Shown here piece after piece: positions 1-9,573 of a stretch of 32,367 nucleotides of DNA. Source of the DNA: Magnetovibrio sp. (GTDB taxonomy: Bacteria > Pseudomonadota > Alphaproteobacteria > Rhodospirillales > Casp-alpha2); NCBI GenBank assembly GCA_002722175.1, contig PBKU01000040.1:1-32367 (forward strand), read 5' to 3'. Under the pieces are notes generated by a model that was not told the DNA's origin, ran no database searches, and saw nothing but the letters and a program-made list of their open reading frames with translations. How positions within the stretch are numbered: position 1 is the stretch's first letter; every line of letters begins with the position of its first letter. A program made the translations under genes and the position numbers.

Positions 1-18
1 GCCACGCCGCTTTTTTTT
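1..18 (+). terminator. Possible tail of an upstream rho-independent terminator
   Basis: The window opens with a GC-rich arm, GCCACGCCGC, followed at once by eight T residues. This is what the 3' half of an intrinsic terminator looks like. The 5' arm would lie outside the window, so pairing cannot be tested. In many alphaproteobacteria recA precedes alaS, so the terminator could belong to recA, but that is inference. Confidence 0.3.
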
Positions 19-93
19 GTTAGAAATACTAGCTGTCTTGCTCCACAATAAACAATGTCTAGCATCAAACATTGAAAGGCCAAGGGCCAAAAC

Positions 94-2745
94 ATGGAAT
101 CCGTCAATGAAATCCGAAAGACGTTTCTCCAATACTTTTTAAAAGAAGGACATGAAGTTGTTCCCTCTTCTTCGCTGATACCGCACAATGACCCAACCTT
201 AATGTTCACAAATTCTGGCATGGTTCAGTTTAAGAATGTGTTTACAGGAAACGAAACTAGGCAATACTCAAGAGCTGTAACGTCTCAAAAATGTGTTCGC
301 GCCGGGGGCAAGCATAATGACCTAGAGAATGTTGGTCATACTGTTCGCCATCATACATTTTTTGAGATGCTAGGAAATTTCTCGTTTGGGGATTATTTTA
401 AAAAAGAGGCAATTGAATTTGCATGGAAATTGATTGTTACTGAATTAGGACTACCAAAGGAGAAGTTGCTTGTAACCGTGCATACCTCGGATGAGGAAGC
501 AGCAATTTTATGGAAAAAGATAGCTGGGTTGCCAGATAAAAAAATTATTAAGATTTCGACGTCAGATAATTTCTGGTCTATGGGTGATACGGGACCTTGT
601 GGGCCATGCTCAGAAATTTTTTATGACCATGGCGAAAAAATTGAGGGGGGGCCGCCAGGAAGCGCCGGAGAGAATGGTGATCGTTTTATTGAGATCTGGA
701 ATTTAGTTTTCATGCAGTTCGAGCAGATTACTTCTGATCAGCGTATAGAACTCCCTAAGCCATCTATTGATACGGGCATGGGATTAGAGCGCATAGCAGC
801 GGTCTTGCAAGGGACCAATGACAATTATCAGATAGATACCATGCAAGCGTTAATTTTAGCATCAAAAGAAGAGTCAGCTTTGATAAAAGGGAGAGTTGGA
901 ACAGAGGAAGTTTCGCATAAGGTAATAGCGGACCACTCGCGGGCGGTAGCTTTTCTAATCGCGGATGGGGTGGTTCCTTCTAATGAAGGCCGGGGATATG
1001 TTCTGAGAAGAATTATGCGACGTGCCATGCGTCATGCCCATTTAATAGGCTGTGAAGAACCGTTAATTTGGCGGTTGGTTCCAACTTTAGTTAGTCAAAT
1101 GGGGCAAGCCTTTCCCGAACTAAGTCAAGCGCAAGAATTAATTTCGGAGACGTTAAGGCTTGAAGAAACCAGGTTTAAGAAACTTTTGGATCGAGGATTG
1201 AAATTATTAGATGACGCAACTGTTGGCATGAGTGAAGGAGAGGAACTTGATGGGGAAACAGCATTCAAATTATATGATACGTATGGGTTCCCTTTAGACC
1301 TGACCCAGGATGCACTTAGGGTTCGTAATATATTTGTGAATACAAAAGAATTTGATCAAGCTATGAGCGTTGCGCAGTCTAAGGCTAGAGCCAATTGGAA
1401 AGGTTCAGGTGATAGCGGTATGCATAAGATTTGGTTTGATGTTCGCGAGATGGTTGAGCCAACAGAATTTCTTGGCTATCAAACTGAGAAAGCTGAAGTA
1501 AGAATAGTTTCTTTAGTTGTAAATAATACGAACGTGCAAACGGCAAAAGAGGGTGACGACGTAGCAATAATCGCAAACCAAACACCGTTTTATGGGGAAT
1601 CTGGTGGTCAGGTTGGTGATAGGGGAGCAGTCACTACCTCGGGTGGAGCCATAATTAAGATTAATGATACTCAAGTATATTTTGATGAAATAACAATTCA
1701 TATAGGCCGAGTTGAGGTAGGAGAAATAAAATTATCAGACCAAGCGGTAATGGCGGTCGATCGTAATAGGAGGGCAGCTTTACGCTCTAATCATTCGGGA
1801 ACCCATTTGATGCATGCGGCGCTCCGAGAGCGACTAGGCCAGCATGTGGTGCAGAAAGGTTCTTTGGTTGACGAAAACAGAATGAGATTTGATATAAGCC
1901 ACCCAAAGCCTATTTCTTTAGATGAGCTTCAGCAAGTTGAATTTGATGTAAATACTCAAATACGGCTGAATAGCGAAGTTGTAACACGAATTATGGACCC
2001 GAATTCAGCAACAAAGGCTGGGGCCCTTGCTCTATTTGGGGAAAAATATGGGGATCAGGTTAGAGTTGTGTCTATGGGAATCAAAGATGATGGGTATTAT
2101 TCAACGGAGCTATGCGGAGGTACCCATGTAGCTCGAACCGGTGATATCGGTTGGTTTAAAATAATTTCCGAAGGTGCAGTTGGTGCGGGGATCCGCCGGC
2201 TAGAAGTGCTTACTGGGAAGGCTGCAGAAGAACATGTATGTTCAATGAATGATATACTTGTACAAACAGCAGGTGAGCTTAAAGTCAAGTTGTCAGATAT
2301 TCCGGAACGCATTCGCAGTTTGCTAGAAGAAAGAAAGGAACTTGAACATACCCTTACACAGTTTCGAAAGCGAATTGCAACAAGCGGTAGCAGCTCCAAT
2401 AATATAGGCGAGAAAAATGTGGGAAATATTTTATTTGTTCCAAAAATCTTAGAAGGACTGCCGGCTAAAGAGCTTAAAGGGCTTGCTGATGATATAAAGA
2501 AACAAATTGGATCTGGCGTTATTGCATTAATCTCAAATTTTCATGGTAAGGCTTCGTTGGTGGTAGGGGTAACAGAAGATTTGACTGATAGAATTTCGGC
2601 TGTTGATTTAGTTTGCGAAGCAGCAGGTGCTCTAGGTGGGAAAGGTGGCGGTGGACGGTCTGATATGGCTCAAGCGGGTGGACCTGATGGGAGCGGAGGG
2701 CAGACAGCACTAAATATTATTGAAGAGAGGTTAGCAAAATTTTGA
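94..2745 (+). CDS. alaS: Alanyl-tRNA synthetase
   Basis: Charges tRNA-Ala with alanine in the cytoplasm and clears mischarged Ser/Gly-tRNA. At 883 aa it has normal bacterial length. The class II catalytic domain is N-terminal (it opens with [20 protein letters not shown] at residues 8-27). The editing domain carries the zinc-type HxxxH signature (HSGTH at 567-571) and CGGTH (674-678). The DHHA1 C-terminal domain ends in a glycine-rich stretch ([10 protein letters not shown]). The ATG at 94 follows a short AAGG element and matches the usual N-terminus. The gene is convergent with the EamA gene downstream, and the 110-bp gap has no strong terminator. All key motifs are intact and there is no frameshift. 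Confidence 0.99.
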   Translation: MESVNEIRKTFLQYFLKEGHEVVPSSSLIPHNDPTLMFTNSGMVQFKNVFTGNETRQYSRAVTSQKCVRAGGKHNDLENVGHTVRHHTFFEMLGNFSFGDYFKKEAIEFAWKLIVTELGLPKEKLLVTVHTSDEEAAILWKKIAGLPDKKIIKISTSDNFWSMGDTGPCGPCSEIFYDHGEKIEGGPPGSAGENGDRFIEIWNLVFMQFEQITSDQRIELPKPSIDTGMGLERIAAVLQGTNDNYQIDTMQALILASKEESALIKGRVGTEEVSHKVIADHSRAVAFLIADGVVPSNEGRGYVLRRIMRRAMRHAHLIGCEEPLIWRLVPTLVSQMGQAFPELSQAQELISETLRLEETRFKKLLDRGLKLLDDATVGMSEGEELDGETAFKLYDTYGFPLDLTQDALRVRNIFVNTKEFDQAMSVAQSKARANWKGSGDSGMHKIWFDVREMVEPTEFLGYQTEKAEVRIVSLVVNNTNVQTAKEGDDVAIIANQTPFYGESGGQVGDRGAVTTSGGAIIKINDTQVYFDEITIHIGRVEVGEIKLSDQAVMAVDRNRRAALRSNHSGTHLMHAALRERLGQHVVQKGSLVDENRMRFDISHPKPISLDELQQVEFDVNTQIRLNSEVVTRIMDPNSATKAGALALFGEKYGDQVRVVSMGIKDDGYYSTELCGGTHVARTGDIGWFKIISEGAVGAGIRRLEVLTGKAAEEHVCSMNDILVQTAGELKVKLSDIPERIRSLLEERKELEHTLTQFRKRIATSGSSSNNIGEKNVGNILFVPKILEGLPAKELKGLADDIKKQIGSGVIALISNFHGKASLVVGVTEDLTDRISAVDLVCEAAGALGGKGGGGRSDMAQAGGPDGSGGQTALNIIEERLAKF

Positions 2746-2787
2746 AATAGGATTTATGAACAGGCAGCATAGGCCTAGTCAGCTTTT

Positions 2788-2805
2788 GTTTTAACATATT
2801 AAAAC
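2788..2805. other. AT-rich inverted repeat between convergent genes
   Basis: GTTTTAA and TTAAAAC form a perfect 7-bp inverted repeat around a CATA loop, between the convergent ends of alaS and the EamA gene. It has no GC-rich stem, so it is at best a weak bidirectional terminator. Confidence 0.2.
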
Positions 2806-2855
2806 TTTCGAATGCTGGTCGCATGGTTGCTCAATGTTTTTATAGCGGCGCTCTT

Positions 2856-3785
2856 CTATCTAGAGTTTTGATTGCCTCCTGTCGACAAATTTGCGACCAA
2901 CATACCGGCTAAAATTAGGCAAAGACAGATGATGGCATTGAGTGAAAATGTTTCATCTAGTATGATTGCTCCCCAACCTAAGCCAAAGACGGGCAGAATA
3001 TAGTTTACGTAGGAAACAAAGCTGGGTTCTCTAACGGAAACTAACTTGAAAAACAAAAGCATGGCAAGCGCAGTTGGTAGAAGGCCGAGATATAGGATTG
3101 CGGTCAGCCCAACAGGATCTAGGGTTGTGATGCTTATTGGGTCAACGAATATTGAAAACGGTGCTAATTGGAGTGTCGCCAAGCCTAAGATTATGGTTGA
3201 TCGGCTTAAAATGGAAGGTTGGTCCATATTGCGCATGATTATAATATTAACTGCGTAGCAAGCGGCGGCGCTTGCTATAGCACATTGGTAGGAGAGTTGG
3301 TTTCCAATCTCCGTCATGGCTCCTGGGCCTACGAGTATAATAATGCCAGCGAAACCTAACGCAATCCCAATTATTTTTTGAATTGTTAGGCGATCGCCTT
3401 TTGTGAAAAAGTGGGACAAAAATAGTGTGATTAGGGGCATTATAGACATTAATATAGCGGCAATCCCACTCTCAATTTTGGTTTCTCCCCAACTAATTAG
3501 AAAAAATGGAAGACTGCAACCAAACAATGCGCTCCAGAAGCAGGAACTTAATAATTTTGCGGTAATCGGCCAACTAATGTTTTTTATGATTGAGATGAAA
3601 GCTAAGGCGAGAAATCCGACTGTCAACCTAAGTGTTGTTAAGGTTATTGGCGAGAGACTTTCTACACCAATCTTAATTACTACGAACGAAGAACTCCAAA
3701 TTATAGTTAAGCTAATAAGTAAAATGATGTGAGTAAAGGTAACCGGACCAAAGTATGTTTTTCGAGAGCCTATATTAGACTTCAT
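2856..3785 (-). CDS. EamA-family (DMT superfamily) transporter
   Basis: Inner-membrane drug/metabolite transporter of the EamA/RhaT type; the substrate cannot be told from sequence. The protein is about 309 aa with around ten hydrophobic segments in two repeated halves, which is usual for the family. The first repeat has the typical IIWSSSFVVIKIGV helix. A longer frame runs upstream to 3956, but its extra 57 residues lie inside the epimerase gene and look like shadow sequence, so I start at the ATG at 3785 (MKSNIGSRK). That ATG overlaps the epimerase stop by 11 bp (3775-3785), which suggests translational coupling in a two-gene operon. A link to nucleotide-sugar or amino-acid export is only inference. 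Confidence 0.93.
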   Translation of the reverse strand: MKSNIGSRKTYFGPVTFTHIILLISLTIIWSSSFVVIKIGVESLSPITLTTLRLTVGFLALAFISIIKNISWPITAKLLSSCFWSALFGCSLPFFLISWGETKIESGIAAILMSIMPLITLFLSHFFTKGDRLTIQKIIGIALGFAGIIILVGPGAMTEIGNQLSYQCAIASAAACYAVNIIIMRNMDQPSILSRSTIILGLATLQLAPFSIFVDPISITTLDPVGLTAILYLGLLPTALAMLLFFKLVSVREPSFVSYVNYILPVFGLGWGAIILDETFSLNAIICLCLILAGMLVANLSTGGNQNSR

Positions 3786-4755
3786 GATAGTCGCGATACC
3801 AACGGACAAACCGGGGAAGACCAATTGAGATAGGCGTTTTTGGACTAAACCCAAAATCGTGCTGCAATGAGCTAATGTCAGCAAAAGTTTCTGGAACATC
3901 CCCAGGTTGGAGAGGTAAAAAATTCTTTTTGGCTTTAATCTTAAGCTCATCCTCAATAATTGAAATGAAATCCATTAAAGATTCAGAGCGGTGGTTCCCG
4001 ATATTATATAAACGAGCAGAAACTTCCATCCGGTTGGCGATCGGAGGATTATCTAGGCAACTAAGTACACCAGATACAATATCATCAATATAGGTGAAAT
4101 CGCGACGCATATTCCCATGATTAAATATGTCAATTGGCTCCCTTGCTAGTATTCTACGCACGAAAATATAGGCAGCCATATCTGGTCGGCCCCAGGGTCC
4201 GTAAACTGTGAAAAACCGTAAACCTGTTGTAGGGATTTGGTAGATATGCGCATAAGCATGTGCGTGCATTTCGCCCGATTTTTTTGTGGCTGCATAAAGT
4301 GAAACGGGGGTATCTGTACTGTCTGAAATAGAGAATGGCAGTTTTTTGTTTGAGCCATAGACGGATGAAGAGGACGCATAAACAAAATGCTTAAGTTTTG
4401 GTAATTTACGTGCTGCTTCAAGCATCACTAATTGGCCCTGAACGTTTGCACGAATATAGGCGTGGGGGTTAATAAGTGAATATCGTACTCCTGCTTGTGC
4501 AGCAAGATGCACAATCATTTCAATGTCTCTGTTTTTGTCAACAATATCGTCGATGGCATCAATATCAGCTATATCAGCTTTAAGAAAAGTAAAGCCGCTA
4601 TACTTTTTTAGTTTTGTTAGGCGAGTTTCTTTAAGCTTAAGATCGTAATAGTTATTCAAGTTATCTATTCCGGTGACTTTATCTCCTCGCTCAAGAAGCT
4701 GAAGGGACACATGGTAACCAATGAAACCGGCACAGCCCGAAACAAGTATTGTCAT
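3775..4755 (-). CDS. NAD-dependent epimerase, UDP-glucuronate 4-epimerase-like
   Basis: Extended short-chain dehydrogenase that probably interconverts UDP-glucuronate and UDP-galacturonate for surface polysaccharide. It is 326 aa from the ATG at 4755. The Rossmann motif GCAGFIG is at residues 7-13, with Asp31 after the second strand for NAD. The catalytic set is Ser128-130 and Tyr154-x3-Lys158 (YAATK). The NNYYDLKLKETRL segment at 34-46 is typical of the UDP-GlcA 4-epimerase (LspL/CapI) branch rather than GalE. The frame is open to 4863, but family alignment and the NAD motif favour MTILVSGCAG as the start. The stop overlaps the EamA start. No other polysaccharide genes are in view, so substrate is inferred from the subfamily signature. 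Confidence 0.93.
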   Translation of the reverse strand: MTILVSGCAGFIGYHVSLQLLERGDKVTGIDNLNNYYDLKLKETRLTKLKKYSGFTFLKADIADIDAIDDIVDKNRDIEMIVHLAAQAGVRYSLINPHAYIRANVQGQLVMLEAARKLPKLKHFVYASSSSVYGSNKKLPFSISDSTDTPVSLYAATKKSGEMHAHAYAHIYQIPTTGLRFFTVYGPWGRPDMAAYIFVRRILAREPIDIFNHGNMRRDFTYIDDIVSGVLSCLDNPPIANRMEVSARLYNIGNHRSESLMDFISIIEDELKIKAKKNFLPLQPGDVPETFADISSLQHDFGFSPKTPISIGLPRFVRWYRDYHEV

Positions 4756-4864
4756 TGTTAATATTATCCAGTTAGTTCTGCTGCAGCTTTCTATACACTT
4801 TATATAAAAGGAAAGCACGATAGAATAGCTTCTGGCACTCAAGGTTAACAAAAAAAGTTGCATA

Positions 4865-4925
4865 TTTTTGTAGATCTAAATAACGTCTTTTAAATATCGT
4901 TTTTGTAGTTGGACCAAAATATAAT
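4865..4925 (+). promoter_or_regulatory. Candidate promoter for the IorAB-type gene, with a repeated element
   Basis: A perfect TATAAT sits at 4920-4925, 27 bases before the ATG at 4953. The -35 region at 17-bp spacing is poor (TCGTTT). TTTTTGTAG occurs twice as a direct repeat, at 4865-4873 and 4900-4908 (35 bp apart), and could be an activator site that compensates for the weak -35. The region is shared with the divergent epimerase gene. Confidence 0.3.
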
Positions 4926-4952
4926 TTAGTTGAGGGTAGGTGACAAAATATT

Positions 4953-7900
4953 ATGGCCTTTCAGGAAACTTCCCTTGAAGATAAGTACGCTAAAAGAAAA
5001 GGACGTATTTATCTTAATGGGACCCAGGCGCTAGTGCGCTTGGCATTGATTCAAAAACACCGGGATGAACTAGAGAACTTAAATACGGCTGGGTATGTTA
5101 CAGGGTACCGCGGTTCGCCGCTAGGCGGGATTGATAGAGAGTTTAAGGGTGGTTTATCATTTCTGACTAAAAGCAATATAAAGTTTCATCCAGCGGTAAA
5201 CGAAGACCTTGCAGCAACAGCTTTGTGGGGGAGCCAACAGACAAGTCTATATCCAGATGCAAGGTTTGATGGTGTTTTTGGAATGTGGTATGGAAAGGGT
5301 CCCGGCGTCGATCGATCTGGTGACGTATTTCGCCATGCTAATTTAGCGGGCACATCCGAAAACGGGGGCGTCTTAGTTTTAGCTGGAGATGATCCAGGTT
5401 GCAAGTCGTCGACCGTCCCGAGCCAAAGTGAGTATGCGCTAATAGATGCTGCAATCCCAATTTTATACCCTGCTTCAGTTCAAGAAATACTGGATTTTGG
5501 TATTCTTGGCTGGGCGATGTCGCGCTTTACTGGACTGTGGATAGGTCTAAAGTGCATAGCGGATAATATTGATACGTCTGGATCTGTTGAAGCCGACCCC
5601 GGGCGCATGCAAATATTGCGACCACAAGAGTTTAAAAAGCCAGTTGGAGATTTGTTCATTCGTTGGCCTGATTCGCCACTGGATCAAGAAACAAGGCTTT
5701 ATGCTCATAAATTACCCGCAGCCGAGGCATTTGCCTATGTAAACAAGATTAACAAAGTCTTGTTCGATAGTCCAAGGGCACGTTTCGGGGTGATAGCAAG
5801 TGGCAAACAGTATACTGATACTATGCAAGCTTTGGCCGATCTTGGTATCGATAACGTTTTGGCTGAGAAAATAGGGCTAAAACTTCTTAAAATTGGTATG
5901 CCTTGGCCGCTTGACAAAAAAAGCACAGCCGACTTTTCCAAAGGTTTAGGCGAAATTTTGGTTATTGAAGAAAAGCGTCCAGTAATTGAAACGCAACTCA
6001 AGGAGATATTGTATAACATAGCTCCTGACTTGAGGCCAAAAATCGTTGGGAAATATGACGAAGAGGGACGCCCTATAATCCCTTTCACGGGAGAGTTAAC
6101 GCCAGAGGTTATAGCTATGGCAATAGCTGGAAGATTAGGGCCTTTTGATGATACTGGATATCTACTAAAGCAATTAGACACTTTGAAAAGGAAGAGCAGT
6201 ACCCAGGCAAGACTGATTTCTTCACTTCAGCGTATACCGTATTTTTGCTCCGGATGTCCTCATAACATATCGACAAAGGTACCTGAAGGATCGCGAGCAT
6301 CAGCAGGTATTGGATGCCACTATATGGCCATTTGGATGGACCGGAACACATCAACATTCACGCATATGGGTGCGGAGGGAGCGAACTGGATTGGGCAGGC
6401 ACCATTTAGTCGGACTAATCACATTTTTGTTAATATTGGGGATGGTACCTACTTTCATTCGGGAATCCTTGCTATTCGTGCTGCTGTTGCTGCCAAGATT
6501 AATGTCACGTACAAGATTTTATATAATGACGCTGTTGCAATGACAGGGGGTCAGAGCATGGATGGTCCCTTGGATATACCTATCATAGTCAAACAGGTGT
6601 TAGCAGAAGGCGTTACGCAAGTAACAATTGTATCTGAGGCGCCCGAAAAATATTCGAAAGAGCAGGGGATACCGAAAGGCGTTGATGTTACTCATCGTAA
6701 TGACCTCGATCAAGTGCAACGTAGACTTCGATGCAAAGAAGGCGTGAGCGTATTGATCTATGAGCAAGTCTGCGCAGCTGAAAAACGCAGAAGGCGAAAA
6801 AGGGGAACATTAGAAAATCCCCCTAAAAGGATTTTCATTAATAGTGATGTATGCGAAGGTTGTGGTGATTGTGGCGAGGTATCTAATTGTGTTTCTTTAG
6901 CTCCGCTTGAAACCGAACTAGGCAGAAAACGGATAGTTGACCAATCTGCATGCAATAAGGATTTTAGCTGTCTCAACGGGTTTTGCCCAAGTTTCGTGTC
7001 AGTAATAGGGGCTGAGCCGCGCCGGGAAAAAATTGCACAAAATAAGCCGTTTACGGTTCTCCCAGATCCCGAACCTATAACTCTTGGAATGGCTGCCTAC
7101 AATATAGTCGCAGCAGGGATAGGTGGCACCGGAATTGTGACAGTAGGGGCGTTATTGGGTATGGCGGCTCACGTTGAAGGAAAGGTTGTTTCAGTGTTAG
7201 ATGTGGCCGGGCTTGCTCAAAAAAATGGAACCGTATATAGCCATATTCGAATTTCAGATGAGCAGTCAAAGCTACAATCAGCAAGAGTATCTGCTGCTGG
7301 AGCAGACCTTGTTTTAGGCTATGATATGGTTACGGTTTCCGAATCTGAAATTTTGACTAGATTTAAGCCAGACCATACAAGTGTAATCGTTAATGATCAT
7401 CGAATCATGACGCCGGACTTTACGCGGACACCTGATGCAGAGTTTCCAGAGCAAGCGATTTATGATGCAATAAAAAGGGCTTCGGGGAAGAAAAAACCGA
7501 TGCTGATAGATGCTACTCAAATAGTAGCCAAGCTTTTAGGTAATACTATGTCTACAAATGTGTTTTTGTTAGGATACTGTTGCCAGCTTGGTTTGCTGCC
7601 AGTCGCAGGAAAATCCATTGAAAGGGCAATTGAAATTAATGGAATTTCTGTAGACGCAAATAAAAGTGCGTTTTTATGGGGTCGTCGAGCAGCGTTTGAT
7701 AAAGAAAGGGTCGAAGCCCTGGCAGGGAACATTAACAAGAAAAAAACAGTTTTTGATTTAAATGTATTTATTCAGGGTAGGGCAAGCGACTTAAGGGATT
7801 ATCAAAACAGTAAATACGCGGAGAACTATTTAAAGATAATTGATGTAGTGAAAATTGCTGAACAAAAAGTGCGTCCAGCTTCAAGCAAGTTAACAGAAAC

Positions 7901-8417
7901 CGTTGCTCGTTGCCTATATAAATTAATGGCTTATAAGGATGAGTATGAAGTAGCTCGGCTATTTACAGATGGGCGTTTTGCAAAAGCGTTATCCGAGAAC
8001 TTTGAACCAGGAGCAAAGTTGAGATTCCACTTAGCTCCACCAATTTTTCCTAAGCGCGAACAGTTTGCTGGGCAGATAATAAAACAGGAATATGGATCTT
8101 GGGTAATGTTAGTTTTCCAGTTGTTGGCAAAACTAAAATGGCTTCGCGGCTCTTTTCTTGATCCATTTAATTTATTACTAGAGCGCAGGATGGAGCGTAA
8201 GGATATCAGGGACTATGAACTACTCGTAAATCAGATAGTTAGGGGATTGACGGAGAATAATTTAAAAGCAGCAGCTGAGCTAGCTGCAGTTCCTGCCCAA
8301 ATTCGGGGGTTCGGATATATTAAGGAAGATAACCGAAAGGTTGCAAAAGAGCGTCAGAAAAAACTGCTCCAGAATTTTAATGATTTAAGAAAGGCAAATG
8401 TTCATGCAGCTGAATAG
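4953..8417 (+). CDS. Fused indolepyruvate:ferredoxin oxidoreductase family protein
   Basis: Oxygen-sensitive thiamine-diphosphate/iron-sulfur enzyme that oxidatively decarboxylates 2-oxoacids, classically aryl pyruvates such as indolepyruvate, to acyl-CoA with reduction of ferredoxin. At 1154 aa it is the single-chain proteobacterial form. Order: N-terminal pyrimidine-binding-like domain; CSGCPHN at 432-438; TPP-binding domain with GDG at 496-498 and a downstream NDAVAMTGGQ; a cysteine cluster starting CEGCGDC at residue 634 with further cysteines up to about 680; a gamma domain with GIGGTGIVTVG near 720; and a C-terminal DUF6537-like region. The start follows a GGTG element. It stands alone and divergent from the epimerase. 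The true substrate (branched-chain or aryl 2-oxoacid) is not resolved here. Confidence 0.95.
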   Translation: MAFQETSLEDKYAKRKGRIYLNGTQALVRLALIQKHRDELENLNTAGYVTGYRGSPLGGIDREFKGGLSFLTKSNIKFHPAVNEDLAATALWGSQQTSLYPDARFDGVFGMWYGKGPGVDRSGDVFRHANLAGTSENGGVLVLAGDDPGCKSSTVPSQSEYALIDAAIPILYPASVQEILDFGILGWAMSRFTGLWIGLKCIADNIDTSGSVEADPGRMQILRPQEFKKPVGDLFIRWPDSPLDQETRLYAHKLPAAEAFAYVNKINKVLFDSPRARFGVIASGKQYTDTMQALADLGIDNVLAEKIGLKLLKIGMPWPLDKKSTADFSKGLGEILVIEEKRPVIETQLKEILYNIAPDLRPKIVGKYDEEGRPIIPFTGELTPEVIAMAIAGRLGPFDDTGYLLKQLDTLKRKSSTQARLISSLQRIPYFCSGCPHNISTKVPEGSRASAGIGCHYMAIWMDRNTSTFTHMGAEGANWIGQAPFSRTNHIFVNIGDGTYFHSGILAIRAAVAAKINVTYKILYNDAVAMTGGQSMDGPLDIPIIVKQVLAEGVTQVTIVSEAPEKYSKEQGIPKGVDVTHRNDLDQVQRRLRCKEGVSVLIYEQVCAAEKRRRRKRGTLENPPKRIFINSDVCEGCGDCGEVSNCVSLAPLETELGRKRIVDQSACNKDFSCLNGFCPSFVSVIGAEPRREKIAQNKPFTVLPDPEPITLGMAAYNIVAAGIGGTGIVTVGALLGMAAHVEGKVVSVLDVAGLAQKNGTVYSHIRISDEQSKLQSARVSAAGADLVLGYDMVTVSESEILTRFKPDHTSVIVNDHRIMTPDFTRTPDAEFPEQAIYDAIKRASGKKKPMLIDATQIVAKLLGNTMSTNVFLLGYCCQLGLLPVAGKSIERAIEINGISVDANKSAFLWGRRAAFDKERVEALAGNINKKKTVFDLNVFIQGRASDLRDYQNSKYAENYLKIIDVVKIAEQKVRPASSKLTETVARCLYKLMAYKDEYEVARLFTDGRFAKALSENFEPGAKLRFHLAPPIFPKREQFAGQIIKQEYGSWVMLVFQLLAKLKWLRGSFLDPFNLLLERRMERKDIRDYELLVNQIVRGLTENNLKAAAELAAVPAQIRGFGYIKEDNRKVAKERQKKLLQNFNDLRKANVHAAE

Positions 8418-8495
8418 ATATTTTTCCTTTAGATGCGTATTTTTTTGCTGAGCTGGTTAGATACAGTTTTCGAAAAGAAAATTGGTTCACTGTGT

Positions 8496-9371
8496 TTATA
8501 AAATAAAATCTAGAAGCAGTGGTAGGGTAAGGAAAGAAAGGGCGGTCGAAACAATTACTGCGCCAGCTACGTCATTAGAGTTAGAGCCGTATTTTTGAGC
8601 GATGAGATAATTAAATACAGCTACAGGCATTGTAGATTGCATAATTACAATTCCCTTGGAAATTGAATTGAGATCTAGCAATTCTGCAGTCAAGCAACCG
8701 ACAAGAAACCCGCCAACTAGGCGGATAATAGATACAAGAAAACTACTAGTAAGATTTTTCTGTTTGAGCCCAGCTAGAGAAACTCCAAGTGTGATAAGCA
8801 TTAGAGGGATCATCATATCACCTAGAAGCTTAGTCGTGCGAATTGCCCAGGTAGGCACAGGGAAATCGGAGTTGATAAAAAGTACTGCAATGGCAATGCT
8901 ATATAGGAATGGAATACGAATTATTTTTTTAAATGATATATCACCAATTGTAATAGCAGGTCCCATCGTAAATAGGAAAATGATATTTACTGTAAAGTAG
9001 ATAATGCTGAGCGCTAGCCCTTCTTGGCCAAATGCAAATAGTGACAAAGGGAGGCCCATATTACCTACATTTCCGAAAATTGTTGCGGGTAATAACACCC
9101 GCGCTTTCAGTCCAATTAATTTTAAACAGAAATAACCAGTTATGACGAAACCCAAGGTGCTCACTACGGATGCTAGTGCGACTTGAAAGAAATGTTTTTC
9201 ATCAATTTCAACAGTTACTAATATGGAAAAAATAAGACAAGGAGTGCCAATCTTGGTAACAAGATCAGTCACCATGTCAATATCATATTTAGATTCAGAC
9301 CTTGCCCAAATAAAACCAATTAGAGCACAGGAAAATACAGGTGCAATGATTTCAAAAAGTATATTATACAA
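8496..9371 (-). CDS. AEC-family (auxin efflux carrier type) transporter
   Basis: Inner-membrane permease of the AEC family, whose bacterial members move organic acids such as malonate or malate, or other small metabolites. It is 291 aa with about eight to ten hydrophobic segments. The N-terminus ILFEIIAPVFSCALIGF and the GNVGNMGLPLSLFAFG segment are typical of the family. The start codon is TTG at 9369-9371 and no convincing ATG fits the family N-terminus; a Shine-Dalgarno is not obvious. It lies 202 bp downstream of pyk on the same strand, behind structured intergenic DNA, so it may have its own promoter. The substrate cannot be assigned. Confidence 0.9.
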   Translation of the reverse strand: MYNILFEIIAPVFSCALIGFIWARSESKYDIDMVTDLVTKIGTPCLIFSILVTVEIDEKHFFQVALASVVSTLGFVITGYFCLKLIGLKARVLLPATIFGNVGNMGLPLSLFAFGQEGLALSIIYFTVNIIFLFTMGPAITIGDISFKKIIRIPFLYSIAIAVLFINSDFPVPTWAIRTTKLLGDMMIPLMLITLGVSLAGLKQKNLTSSFLVSIIRLVGGFLVGCLTAELLDLNSISKGIVIMQSTMPVAVFNYLIAQKYGSNSNDVAGAVIVSTALSFLTLPLLLDFIL

Positions 9372-9437
9372 GTAACTAGCTCTAACTATCGTGGCAAAGG
9401 TTAGCTTTTTTATACTATATTAGCGGAAATCACCCCA

Positions 9438-9487
9438 GCTGAAATATCAGCAAGTAATGAGCAGAAAAGCTTTTGCAAACTGATATT
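9438..9487. other. Overlapping, mutually exclusive inverted repeats upstream of the AEC gene
   Basis: GCTGA (9438-9442) pairs with TCAGC (9447-9451) over an AATA loop. AATATCAG (9443-9450) is also perfectly complementary to CTGATATT (9480-9487), and between these arms lies a second hairpin built on AAAAGCTTTT (9465-9474). The first two pairings share bases and so exclude each other. On the minus strand this is 65-115 bp upstream of the AEC start. It could be a leader switch, an operator, or chance in AT-rich DNA. Confidence 0.3.
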
Positions 9488-9573
9488 ACCGTTTAAAGAC
9501 ATCGTCTGGGGAGGATTCAATGCAAAAGCCGCATGGTCGGGTAATGTAAAAACAGATGAATTTTTTGTAGGGA

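Noticed and set aside
3786..3956. N-terminal 57-residue extension of the EamA transporter
   Set aside because: It lies entirely within the epimerase gene, does not resemble the family, and an ATG at 3785 gives the usual length.
9520..9549. Nine-codon plus-strand frame (MQKPHGRVM) with a strong GGGGAGGA ribosome-like site
   Set aside because: It is convergent with pyk, has no visible promoter, and is too short to judge; the purine run alone is not evidence of translation.
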